A stretch of DNA of 11,985 nucleotides from an uncultured Collinsella sp. (GTDB taxonomy: Bacteria > Actinomycetota > Coriobacteriia > Coriobacteriales > Coriobacteriaceae). Under the pieces are notes generated by a model. That model made no database searches and was not told where the DNA came from. It worked only from the letters and a program-made list of their open reading frames with translations. Positions 6,966 through 11,985 of this stretch are shown in pieces. Made by a program: the position numbers and the translations under genes. The DNA lies in contig CATYDM010000055.1 of the NCBI GenBank assembly GCA_958405195.1, positions 1 to 11,985 on the forward strand, in the 5' to 3' direction. The stretch's first letter is position 1. Every line of letters starts with the position of its first letter.

Positions 6966-7502
6966 CTACTTGGCGGCCTTACCCAGCTTGCGGCGGATGT
7001 GCTCGCCAACGTAGTGGATACCCTTGCCCTTGTAAGGCTCGGGAGGACGATGGCCGCGGATCTCAGCGGCGATCTGACCGACCTGCTGCTTGTTGATACC
7101 CTTGACGTTCACGTGGGTGTTGTCGGGAACCTCGAAGGTGATGCCCTCGGGAGCCTCGACGATCACGGGGTGCGAGAAGCCCAGGGAGAACTCGAGGTTC
7201 TTGCCCTTCTGCTGCACGCGGTAACCGACGCCGGCGAGCTCGAGCTTCTTCTCGAAGCCCTCGGAAACGCCAACAACCATGTTGTGGATGAGGGCGCGGG
7301 TGAGGCCGTGGCGGGCACGGGTCTCACGCTCGTCGTCGGGACGGGAAACGGTGAGGACGTTGTCCTCGACGTTGATAGCGAGCTTCTCAAAGACATCGAG
7401 CTCGAGCTGGCCCTTGGGGCCCTTGACGACAACGTTGTTGCCGTTGACTGCCACTTCGACTCCGGCGGGAATCTGGACAGGCTTATTACCGATACGAGAC
7501 AC
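6966..7502 (-). CDS. rplF: 50S ribosomal protein L6 (GTG start)
   Basis: L6 lies near the base of the L7/L12 stalk and the factor-binding site of the 50S subunit. The product is 178 aa with two tandem L6 folds. It begins MSRIGNKPVQIPAGVEV, has VVKGPKGQL (25-33), the inter-domain GVSEGFEKKLELAGVGYRV (78-96), and ends with the signature PPEPYKGKGIHYVGEHIRRK (153-172). The start is GTG at 7502-7500 with AAAGGAG six bases upstream, and no in-frame ATG would preserve the conserved N-terminus. rpsH ends 33 nt upstream. Confidence 0.97.
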   Translation of the reverse strand: MSRIGNKPVQIPAGVEVAVNGNNVVVKGPKGQLELDVFEKLAINVEDNVLTVSRPDDERETRARHGLTRALIHNMVVGVSEGFEKKLELAGVGYRVQQKGKNLEFSLGFSHPVIVEAPEGITFEVPDNTHVNVKGINKQQVGQIAAEIRGHRPPEPYKGKGIHYVGEHIRRKLGKAAK

Positions 7503-7535
7503 GGTGATCTCCTTTCCTTCTACCTACCGAGCGAA

Positions 7536-7934
7536 TTACCAGACGTAAGCGATGATCTCGCCGCCGACGTTGTGCTTGCGAGCATCGCGGTCGGTCATGA
7601 CGCCATGGCTGGTGGAAATAATGGCGGTACCAAGGCCACCGCGGACGCGGGGCATGTCGGCAACGCCGGTGTACTTACGCAGGCCCGGCTTGGAAATGCG
7701 GCGGATGCCGTTGATGACCTTAGCCTTCTTGGGACCATACTTAAGCGTGATGTGCAGAGTCTTCTGGGGAACGGTGTCCTCGACATCGTAGCCCTCGATG
7801 TAGCCCTCCTCGTGCAGAACACGAGCGATCTCGACGAGCTTCTTGCTGCTCGGCATGGAGACCGTGGCCTTGTTCACAGAGTTAGCGTTACGGATGCGCG
7901 TAAGCATATCTGCGATCGGGTCTGTAAGGTTCAT
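7536..7934 (-). CDS. rpsH: 30S ribosomal protein S8
   Basis: S8 binds helix 21 of 16S rRNA early in 30S assembly. In E. coli it represses the spc operon by binding a mimic of that helix at the rplX-rplE junction. The product is 132 aa. The N-terminus is MNLTDPIADMLTRIRNAN, and the C-terminal RNA-binding signature STSHGVMTDRDARKHNVGGE (107-126) is followed by IIAYVW. The start is ATG at 7934-7932 with AAGGAG upstream. A 119-nt gap separates it from rpsN, longer than usual here and containing two hairpins. Since rplX is absent upstream of rplE, the E. coli control site cannot exist in the same position. Confidence 0.98.
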   Translation of the reverse strand: MNLTDPIADMLTRIRNANSVNKATVSMPSSKKLVEIARVLHEEGYIEGYDVEDTVPQKTLHITLKYGPKKAKVINGIRRISKPGLRKYTGVADMPRVRGGLGTAIISTSHGVMTDRDARKHNVGGEIIAYVW

Positions 7935-7976
7935 ACAGATTCTCCTTCGTTCTTGATGAACACGTGCTCTTGGTTC

Positions 7977-8060
7977 TTCGCCGCCCTTAACGGCAAAGCC
8001 TTTTTAGCGCGTTTTCCCTGTTCCAAACTGATGCTTGAAACGCTGGTAGTGACTTACCAG
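7977..8060 (-). other. Two hairpins in the rpsN-rpsH gap
   Basis: Transcribed on the minus strand, 8043-8060 forms a 6-bp stem (CTGGTA/TACCAG) that contains the rpsN stop codon. Further along, TTTGCCG (7997-7991) pairs with CGGCGAA (7983-7977) as seven pairs, one of them G-U, around a TTAAGGG loop. The gap is 119 nt with no reading frame. No promoter or U-run was found. The role is unknown; both stems are modest. Confidence 0.35.
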
Positions 8061-8239
8061 CTGGCCTTCTTAACGCCGGGAAGCTCGCCCTTGAGTGCAA
8101 GCTCGCGGAAGCAGACACGGCACAGGCCGAACTTGCGGTACACAGAGTGCGGACGGCCGCAGCGCTGGCAGCGCGTGTACTCACGAGTAGAGAACTTCTG
8201 CTTGCGATTGCACTTGACGATCATCGATGTCTTAGCCAC
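8054..8239 (-). CDS. rpsN: 30S ribosomal protein S14, type Z (GTG start)
   Basis: S14 assembles late into the 30S head. At 61 aa this is the short zinc-binding type (rpsN1/rpsZ), with ligands C24-x2-C27 and C40-x2-C43. The family pattern SMIVKCNRKQKFSTREYTRC leads into the zinc site, and the end is the standard LPGVKKASW. The start is GTG at 8239-8237, six bases from GGAGGA. An internal ATG (Met6) would remove the conserved MAKTS, so GTG is preferred. rplE ends 79 nt upstream, and a strong hairpin fills that gap. Confidence 0.97.
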   Translation of the reverse strand: MAKTSMIVKCNRKQKFSTREYTRCQRCGRPHSVYRKFGLCRVCFRELALKGELPGVKKASW

Positions 8240-8273
8240 TTATATCCTCCTCACATAGAGTATTGTTCGCCCC

Positions 8274-8303
8274 AAGCGCCGCCCCCTTGTGGGAACGGCG
8301 CTT
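8274..8303 (-). other. Strong hairpin in the rplE-rpsN gap
   Basis: A 30-nt segment folds on the minus-strand transcript into a 13-bp stem with an ACAA loop. Eight perfect outer pairs (AAGCGCCG/CGGCGCTT) and three inner C-G pairs flank two U-G wobbles. It begins 15 nt after the rplE stop and ends about 34 nt before the rpsN start. No U-run follows, so it is unlikely to stop transcription fully. It may stabilise, process or regulate the mRNA. Confidence 0.6.
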
Positions 8304-8318
8304 ATAGGGCAGGTGAAC

Positions 8319-8876
8319 CTATTTCTTGAACGGGAAACCGAAGGCGTCCAGAAGGGCCTTGGCCTCCTCATCGGTGTTGGCGGTGGTCACGAAAGTGATG
8401 TCCATACCACGCTGGTGATCGACGGAATCGAAGTCGATCTCGGGGAAGATGAGCTGCTCGGTGACGCCCATGGAGAAGTTACCACGGCCGTCGAAGCTCT
8501 TGGCGGAAATGCCGCGGAAGTCGCGGATACGGGGGATCGCGACGGAGGTCAGACGATCGAAGAACTCCCACATACGGTCGCCACGCAGGGTAACCTTGCA
8601 GCCGATCGGCATACCAGCGCGCAGGCGGAAGGTAGCGATGGACTTACGGGCACGGGTGATCATCGGCTGCTGTCCGGTGATGGCGCGCAGGTCGCGCACG
8701 GCACCGTCGATGGCCTTGGAATCGGTAGCGGCCTCGCCGACACCCATGTTCACGACGATCTTCTCAAACTTGGGGATCATCATGACGTTCTCGTACTGGA
8801 ACTTGTCCTGAAGCTGCTGCTTGACCTCGTTGTTGTACTTGGTCTTCAGACGCGGCACATACTTCTCTTCTGCCAT
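8319..8876 (-). CDS. rplE: 50S ribosomal protein L5
   Basis: L5 binds 5S rRNA and helps form the central protuberance, touching P-site tRNA. The product is 185 aa. Hallmarks are KFEKIVVNMGVGEA (36-49), GQQPMITRARKSIATFRLRAG (69-89), GCKVTLRGDRMWEFFDRL (92-109) and IPRIRDFRGIS (114-124), ending GFPFKK. The start is ATG at 8876-8874, six bases after AAGGAG. What is odd is the upstream context: rplX and rplN normally precede it, but here a 311-nt non-coding stretch with a likely promoter lies upstream, followed by unrelated genes. It therefore appears to be the first gene of this transcript. Confidence 0.98.
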   Translation of the reverse strand: MAEEKYVPRLKTKYNNEVKQQLQDKFQYENVMMIPKFEKIVVNMGVGEAATDSKAIDGAVRDLRAITGQQPMITRARKSIATFRLRAGMPIGCKVTLRGDRMWEFFDRLTSVAIPRIRDFRGISAKSFDGRGNFSMGVTEQLIFPEIDFDSVDHQRGMDITFVTTANTDEEAKALLDAFGFPFKK

Positions 8877-9006
8877 TGTTCACTCCTTCTTGGGGTTTTA
8901 AGCACGGGGCGTGGCCACGATGGGTTGTCCTCGTGCCTCCTGGCTGCATCCGCGCCGCTCATGGCATATCGCGGTTTGGACTCGACGCAGCAGGAGCCGA
9001 CAAAAC
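8877..9006 (-). other. Structured 5' leader of rplE
   Basis: This is the predicted untranslated leader between the candidate start point near 9006 and the rplE start. The segment 8987-8996 pairs with 8937-8947 as ten base pairs with one bulged base. Inside, 8970-8974 pairs with 8950-8954. A second stem-loop near the gene pairs GCACG with CGTGC at 8902-8906/8932-8936 and encloses a 10-bp palindrome at 8910-8919. No rplX coding remnant, terminator U-run or known riboswitch motif was seen. A ribosomal-protein-responsive leader is the natural guess but is unproven. Confidence 0.45.
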
Positions 9007-9013
9007 AATCGGT

Positions 9014-9042
9014 ACTATACGCGCATCGGGAGCGTATTTCCA
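9014..9042 (-). promoter_or_regulatory. Candidate sigma-A promoter for rplE operon
   Basis: On the minus strand TGGAAA (9037-9042, four of six matches to TTGACA) and TATAGT (9014-9019, five of six matches to TATAAT) are separated by exactly 17 nt. Transcription would begin near 9006-9007, about 130 nt before rplE. It lies between the palindrome that ends the neighbouring unit and the rplE leader, which is where a promoter is needed if the operon starts here. Confidence 0.55.
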
Positions 9043-9093
9043 GAAAAACCTCGTCTGCCTGCACAACTCCACAACTCCCCCGCACAAATGGGT

Positions 9094-9180
9094 CCCAACA
9101 AGCAGTTGCGGTGAAATAGGGACTGTTTGGCGGCCTAACAGGCTTAAACAGTCCGTATTTCACCGCAACTTATTGGTGGG
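9094..9180. repeat. Palindromic extragenic element, complete copy
   Basis: The core is 67 nt (9104-9170). A 25-nt arm (9104-9128, beginning AGTTGCGGTGAAATA) is matched at 24 of 25 positions by the inverse of 9146-9170. A 17-nt centre contains a further 4-bp stem, 9133-9136/9140-9143. Outside the core the symmetry continues weakly to 9094 and 9180 (7 of 10 pairs). It lies 17 nt beyond the xdhC stop, so it may end that transcript, though no U-run follows. Part of it recurs at 11889-11924. It resembles a REP- or MITE-like intergenic repeat; no transposase is present. Confidence 0.75.
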
Positions 9181-9187
9181 GATGCGA

Positions 9188-10231
9188 TTAGCGCTTGCGG
9201 GGGATGAGTTTGGTGCGGCGCAGGTGGATCATCTCGGCGGCGATGGAAATGGCGATCTCCTCGGGGTCCTCGGCCTCGATGGCAACGCCGATCGGAAGGT
9301 GCAGCTCGTCGATCTGGTCCTGCGTAAAACCTTCCTGCTCCAGGCGGGCACGCACAAAGGCCGTCTTGCGGCGCGAACCCAGACAGCCCAGGTAGGCAGG
9401 CTTGGCGCGCATGGCCTGAATCACCACGTCGATATCGGACTTGTGACCCGCCGTGGCGACGACCACCAAGTCGCGCGGACCGATGGGACACAGCTCGCTC
9501 AGGTTCTTGTAATCGACCAGGCGACGATCGTAGACACCGGGCACCCATTCGGGCGTCAACGTGCCGGGGCGGTCATCGCAGGCCACGACGGCAAAGCCCG
9601 CCGCCGTGAGCACGCGCGCCGTCGCGGCACCCACGTGTCCGCAGCCAAAGATATAGGTCAGGCCCTCGGGGCAGAGCGTCTCGATGTGCGCGGGAGGAAT
9701 CTCGGAGGCGGCATTAGTGTAGGTGACGTTACTCCCCTCCTCCACCAGTGAAAGCCCGGGGCAGCCCGCAATGGTATGGCGCGATGCCTCGCCATGGTAC
9801 TCGGCCACATCGCCCTCGAGCGCGCTCGCGATAAACGGCTCAAAGTCGATGACGAAGTCGCCGATGCGCCGATAGACCAAGACGTCGGCAATTTCCTGGA
9901 ACAACGGTGCCTGGGTCGCATCCAGATGCAGATAGCACAGGCAGATGGCTCCGCCGCAGATCATGCCGGTATCGGAGTTCTCGCCGCCCATGGTGTAGCG
10001 GACCAGACGCGACTGTCCCGCGCTCAGGAGTTCGCGCGCCTCATCCAGCGCAAAGAGCTCAATCTTGCCGCCGCCGATAGTGCCCGCCTGGCTGCCGTCG
10101 GCAAAGACGGCCATCCAGGCGCCCACGCCGCGCGGCGACGACCCCGCCGTGCCGGCCACGACCACGAGCTCGCACGTCTCGCCAGCACGCAGGGCGGCAA
10201 GCGCCGCATTTACAACATCGAGCTTTTCCAT
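9188..10231 (-). CDS. xdhC: XdhC/CoxI family protein, molybdenum hydroxylase maturation factor
   Basis: XdhC-family proteins bind molybdenum cofactor and assist its sulfuration and insertion into xanthine-dehydrogenase-like enzymes. The 347-aa product has an XdhC/CoxI N-terminal domain (about 5-100, with GSSPRGVGA at 30-38, GTIGGGKIE at 50-58 and DTGMICGG at 87-94). A C-terminal Rossmann-type domain begins at IFGCGHVGAATARVL (194-208), with an acidic pair D219-D220 at the second strand. The family motifs LGCLGSRRK (281-289) and PIGVAIEAEDPEEIAISIAAE (about 313-333) are present. The start is ATG at 10231-10229, and only 9 nt separate it from yqeB, so the two are cotranscribed. Its pairing with YqeB/YqeC points to the selenium-dependent branch. 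The exact chemistry is not known from sequence. Confidence 0.9.
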   Translation of the reverse strand: MEKLDVVNAALAALRAGETCELVVVAGTAGSSPRGVGAWMAVFADGSQAGTIGGGKIELFALDEARELLSAGQSRLVRYTMGGENSDTGMICGGAICLCYLHLDATQAPLFQEIADVLVYRRIGDFVIDFEPFIASALEGDVAEYHGEASRHTIAGCPGLSLVEEGSNVTYTNAASEIPPAHIETLCPEGLTYIFGCGHVGAATARVLTAAGFAVVACDDRPGTLTPEWVPGVYDRRLVDYKNLSELCPIGPRDLVVVATAGHKSDIDVVIQAMRAKPAYLGCLGSRRKTAFVRARLEQEGFTQDQIDELHLPIGVAIEAEDPEEIAISIAAEMIHLRRTKLIPRKR

Positions 10232-10240
10232 TGCCGCCTT

Positions 10241-11035
10241 CTATCCTCTAAAGATATCGGTGAGCATAGCGAGTGCCTCGAGCACGCCGCCGCCGACCGA
10301 CGTCGCCTTGTCCGAAATGTAGTTGATATAGCTGGCATCGCCGCGCGGATCGACATCGGCGCATTTAAAGCCCTCAGTCACCTGCACGCCGTTCGCCAAA
10401 AGCCCGCGCAGGCAGCCATCGATCTGCGTGCACATGGGCGTATCGCCCGCGTAGCCAATCACGTCTCCGGCGCTCACGATGTCGCCGATTGCGCGGTCGG
10501 ACCGAAACACGCCGGCGGCGGGGCTGTGGATAACGCGCTCCTTGCCATAGCCGGCGATCACGCCCGGCACGCCCGTGTTGGGCTGGGGCGAGCCCTGGGT
10601 AATGACACGGCCCAAAAAATGCCCGCGCATGGTCTCGACCACGGCGTCGCAATCGACCGGCGCGGTAAAGCCCGGCCCCACGGCGATGACGGTAGGCGCC
10701 ATGTCGCGCGTGGTGCCCAGGTTGCGCTTGGCCAGAATCGCGTCGACCACAGCCGCGGGTTTAAGCTCATCGAGCATCTTGGCCTGAGGGTCCACCACGA
10801 CGGCAACATCCCCCGCTTGGGTAATCTCGAGCGCCTCTGCCGGCGTCTGCGCCAAGCGAGCGCGAATGCCCTCGACCTGGGCCTCGCCCAGGCGAATAGC
10901 CTCGCAAAAACTGATTGTGCGGCGGATGCACGTGGGAACCGCGATATCGGCCATAACGACCGACACGCCGGCGCGCACCAAGCGAGCGGCGACACCCGTG
11001 GCGATATCGCCGGCGCCGCGAACATAAACGAGCAT
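10241..11035 (-). CDS. yqeB: YqeB-family (EF2563-type) selenium-dependent molybdenum hydroxylase system protein
   Basis: The family was defined through co-occurrence with orphan SelD and selenium-dependent molybdenum hydroxylases; its biochemical role is unsettled. The product is 264 aa, the usual size. It opens with a glycine-rich Rossmann-like VRGAGDIATGVAARL (5-19), then the conserved PTCIRRTISFCEAIRLG (34-50). The middle has TVIAVGPGFTAPVDCDAVVET and RGHFLGRVITQGSPQPNTG. The C-terminal part has HSPAAGVFRSDRAIGDIVSAGD, which resembles a lipoyl-like hammerhead, and ends GGGVLEALAMLTDIFRG. The start is ATG at 11035-11033 with GGGAGG ten bases upstream. xdhC follows after 9 nt and yqeC is divergent 102 nt away. 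No truncation is seen. Confidence 0.92.
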   Translation of the reverse strand: MLVYVRGAGDIATGVAARLVRAGVSVVMADIAVPTCIRRTISFCEAIRLGEAQVEGIRARLAQTPAEALEITQAGDVAVVVDPQAKMLDELKPAAVVDAILAKRNLGTTRDMAPTVIAVGPGFTAPVDCDAVVETMRGHFLGRVITQGSPQPNTGVPGVIAGYGKERVIHSPAAGVFRSDRAIGDIVSAGDVIGYAGDTPMCTQIDGCLRGLLANGVQVTEGFKCADVDPRGDASYINYISDKATSVGGGVLEALAMLTDIFRG

Positions 11036-11137
11036 TCCCGGGGCACCTCCCTGTGCTACGGTTTGAGCAGAGCAAAAGCGGTTCGACCGCTACTCTGATG
11101 ATTATTTATTATCACAGTATTATACGGCGGTGAACAG
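11036..11137. promoter_or_regulatory. Divergent yqeB/yqeC promoter region
   Basis: The centre is AT-rich. On the minus strand a perfect TATAAT occurs at 11119-11124, without a good -35, and would give yqeB a leader of about 77 nt. On the plus strand TATTAT at 11107-11112 with TCGACC at 11083-11088 (18-nt spacer) could serve yqeC. The two -10 boxes are a few bases apart, so the promoters would probably exclude each other. A dyad at 11068-11097 (CAGAG, then AGCGGT-TCG-ACCGCT, then CTCTG) may be an operator or a yqeB leader hairpin. Confidence 0.4.
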
Positions 11138-11872
11138 ATGGAAACGGTTAGCGGCAATCTTGCCTCGGCGCTCAGGATCGAGCCGGGCATTACCGCGATT
11201 ATCGGCAGCGGCGGCAAGTCGACGTTGCTCAAAACGCTGGGTCTTGAGCTCATGCGCGCTGGCGGCCGCGTGCTCCTCTGCACCACCACGCATATGCTTC
11301 CCGTTGCCGGCGTGCCATGGGACGGGTCGAATCGTCGCCTGGACGCCGCGCCTTGGAAGCCGGGCGCCCCACACGCCTCAGGCTGCACCTGCGAGGCCTG
11401 CGCGGGGCTTGTGCGGGGAAGCATCTGCCAGGCAGGCGTCTTGGACCCCCAGACGGGCAAGCTCTCCTCCCCTGCCGAGCCGCTCGACCAGCTGGCGCAG
11501 CGCTTTGACTACGTCCTGGCCGAGGCGGACGGCAGCAAGCGGCTCCCGCTCAAGGCCCACGCCGCCTGGGAGCCGGTGATTCCCTCTGGCACGGCCAACA
11601 TCGTCTGGATCGTCGGCGCCTCAGGGCTCGGCAAGCCCATCCACGAAGCCGTCCACCGCCCCGAGCTCTTCTGCGAGCGCTGCGGCTGCGAGCCCACCGA
11701 TACCGCCACGCCCGAGCGCGTCGCCCAAGTGCTCAATGCCGAGATGCAGGCGCTGAAACTCAATACCGCACGCGTCATGCTCAACCAAGTCGACACGCTC
11801 AGCGACCCCACAATGGCCGACCGCTTCGAGGCAGCCCTCGGCCGACCCGTCGTCGCCAGCAGCCTCAAATAG
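11138..11872 (+). CDS. yqeC: YqeC-family selenium-dependent hydroxylase accessory protein
   Basis: YqeC proteins are putative nucleotide-binding accessory factors for selenium-dependent molybdenum hydroxylases; their activity is not established here. The 244-aa product is full length for the family. A P-loop-like GSGGKST sits at 23-29 (IIGSGGKSTLLKTLG), followed by TTTHML (49-54). EADGSKRLPLKAH (129-141) and VMLNQVD (213-219) are further conserved-looking parts. Seven cysteines form two groups: C83, C85, C88, C97 and C179, C182, C184, a possible metal site. The start is ATG at 11138 with GGCGGTGA (seven of eight to the ideal site) four bases upstream. It is the only plus-strand gene in the window, divergent from yqeB-xdhC. 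Confidence 0.9.
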   Translation: METVSGNLASALRIEPGITAIIGSGGKSTLLKTLGLELMRAGGRVLLCTTTHMLPVAGVPWDGSNRRLDAAPWKPGAPHASGCTCEACAGLVRGSICQAGVLDPQTGKLSSPAEPLDQLAQRFDYVLAEADGSKRLPLKAHAAWEPVIPSGTANIVWIVGASGLGKPIHEAVHRPELFCERCGCEPTDTATPERVAQVLNAEMQALKLNTARVMLNQVDTLSDPTMADRFEAALGRPVVASSLK

Positions 11873-11888
11873 CCGGCCCCATCTCGTC

Positions 11889-11924
11889 AGTTGCGGTGAA
11901 ATACGGACTGTTTGGCCGCCTAAC
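11889..11924 (+). repeat. Half copy of the 9104-9170 palindrome
   Basis: These 36 bases match 9104-9139 at 34 positions, in the same orientation. The right arm is missing: after the shared part the sequence diverges. A local hairpin around GGCCG/CGGCC (11914-11928) remains. It begins 17 nt after the yqeC stop. With the complete copy beyond xdhC, it brackets the three-gene cassette at both outer ends. Confidence 0.75.
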
Positions 11925-11950
11925 GGCCGCAAAGGGGGTGCGGACGATTT

Positions 11951-11977
11951 CTTGGACCGCGCCTAGGCGTATCCAAG
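11951..11977. other. Short dyad near the window end
   Basis: CTTGGA (11951-11956) and TCCAAG (11972-11977) are perfect inverse repeats enclosing the 10-bp palindrome CGCCTAGGCG (11960-11969). No U-run lies on either side, so a terminator is not supported. The sequence stops soon after, and its link to the next gene cannot be judged. Confidence 0.35.
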
Positions 11978-11985
11978 CTTCCTGC

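Noticed and set aside
6945..8258. Long plus-strand reading frame opposite rplF, rpsH and rpsN
   Set aside because: It spans several intact ribosomal genes on the other strand and its composition reflects their codon bias; no family was recognised.
8764..8949. Possible rplX or other ribosomal gene remnant before rplE
   Set aside because: The translations in all three minus frames of 8877-9100 show no L24 signature or basic ribosomal-protein pattern.
9104..9170. Palindrome read as a standard rho-independent terminator
   Set aside because: The stem is much longer than usual, is AT-mixed, lacks a U-run on either side, and a partial copy exists elsewhere in the window; termination by it remains possible but is not shown.
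8876..9751. Plus-strand frame through the rplE upstream gap into xdhC
   Set aside because: It runs through the palindrome and opposite conserved XdhC codons; no ribosome site or domain supports it.
11036..11137. Molybdenum-cofactor riboswitch upstream of yqeB or yqeC
   Set aside because: The whole divergent region is only 102 nt and shows no multi-stem aptamer; the single dyad is too simple.
8877..11985. Insertion sequence, integrase or tRNA-associated island carrying the cassette
   Set aside because: No transposase, integrase, tRNA gene or target-site duplication was found; only the two related repeats are present.

Overview
The window is bacterial, of moderately high GC, and looks like a chromosomal segment of a Coriobacteriia member (Collinsella-like). 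That guess rests on the gene order, Gram-positive-type features (zinc-LID adenylate kinase, type Z S14, cysteine-poor S4) and the presence of a selenium-dependent molybdenum hydroxylase maturation cassette. It is a judgement by eye, not a database result.

Region 1 (1-8876, all minus strand) is the distal spc operon running into the alpha operon. In transcription order it reads rplE (L5), rpsN (S14, type Z), rpsH (S8), rplF (L6), rplR (L18), rpsE (S5), rpmD (L30), rplO (L15), secY, adk, map, infA, rpmJ (L36), rpsM (S13), rpsK (S11), rpsD (S4) and rpoA (5' part only). Spacing is mostly 2-40 nt, with start/stop overlaps at rplO-secY and adk-map. Four larger gaps (rplE-rpsN, rpsN-rpsH, rplF-rplR, infA-rpmJ) hold predicted RNA hairpins. 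Five genes appear to use GTG or TTG starts. The genes serve translation (ribosomal proteins, IF-1), transcription (RNA polymerase alpha), export (SecY), nucleotide balance (Adk) and N-terminal methionine removal (Map).

Region 2 (8877-9187) is a 311-nt non-coding stretch where rplX and rplN would normally be found. It holds a plausible rplE promoter (-35 at 9037-9042, -10 at 9014-9019, minus strand), a roughly 130-nt structured leader, and a 67-nt near-perfect palindrome at 9104-9170. rplE therefore seems to head its own transcription unit.

Region 3 (9188-11872) is an accessory cassette. yqeB and an xdhC-family gene are read leftwards as a pair; yqeC is read rightwards from a shared 102-nt divergent promoter region. 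These families are linked to maturation of selenium-dependent molybdenum hydroxylases. No hydroxylase structural gene or selD lies in the window.

Region 4 (11873-11985) is non-coding. It carries a half copy (11889-11924) of the 9104-9170 palindrome, so the cassette is bracketed by related repeats. This suggests, but does not prove, that repeat-mediated rearrangement placed the cassette beside rplE and broke the usual rplN-rplX-rplE order.
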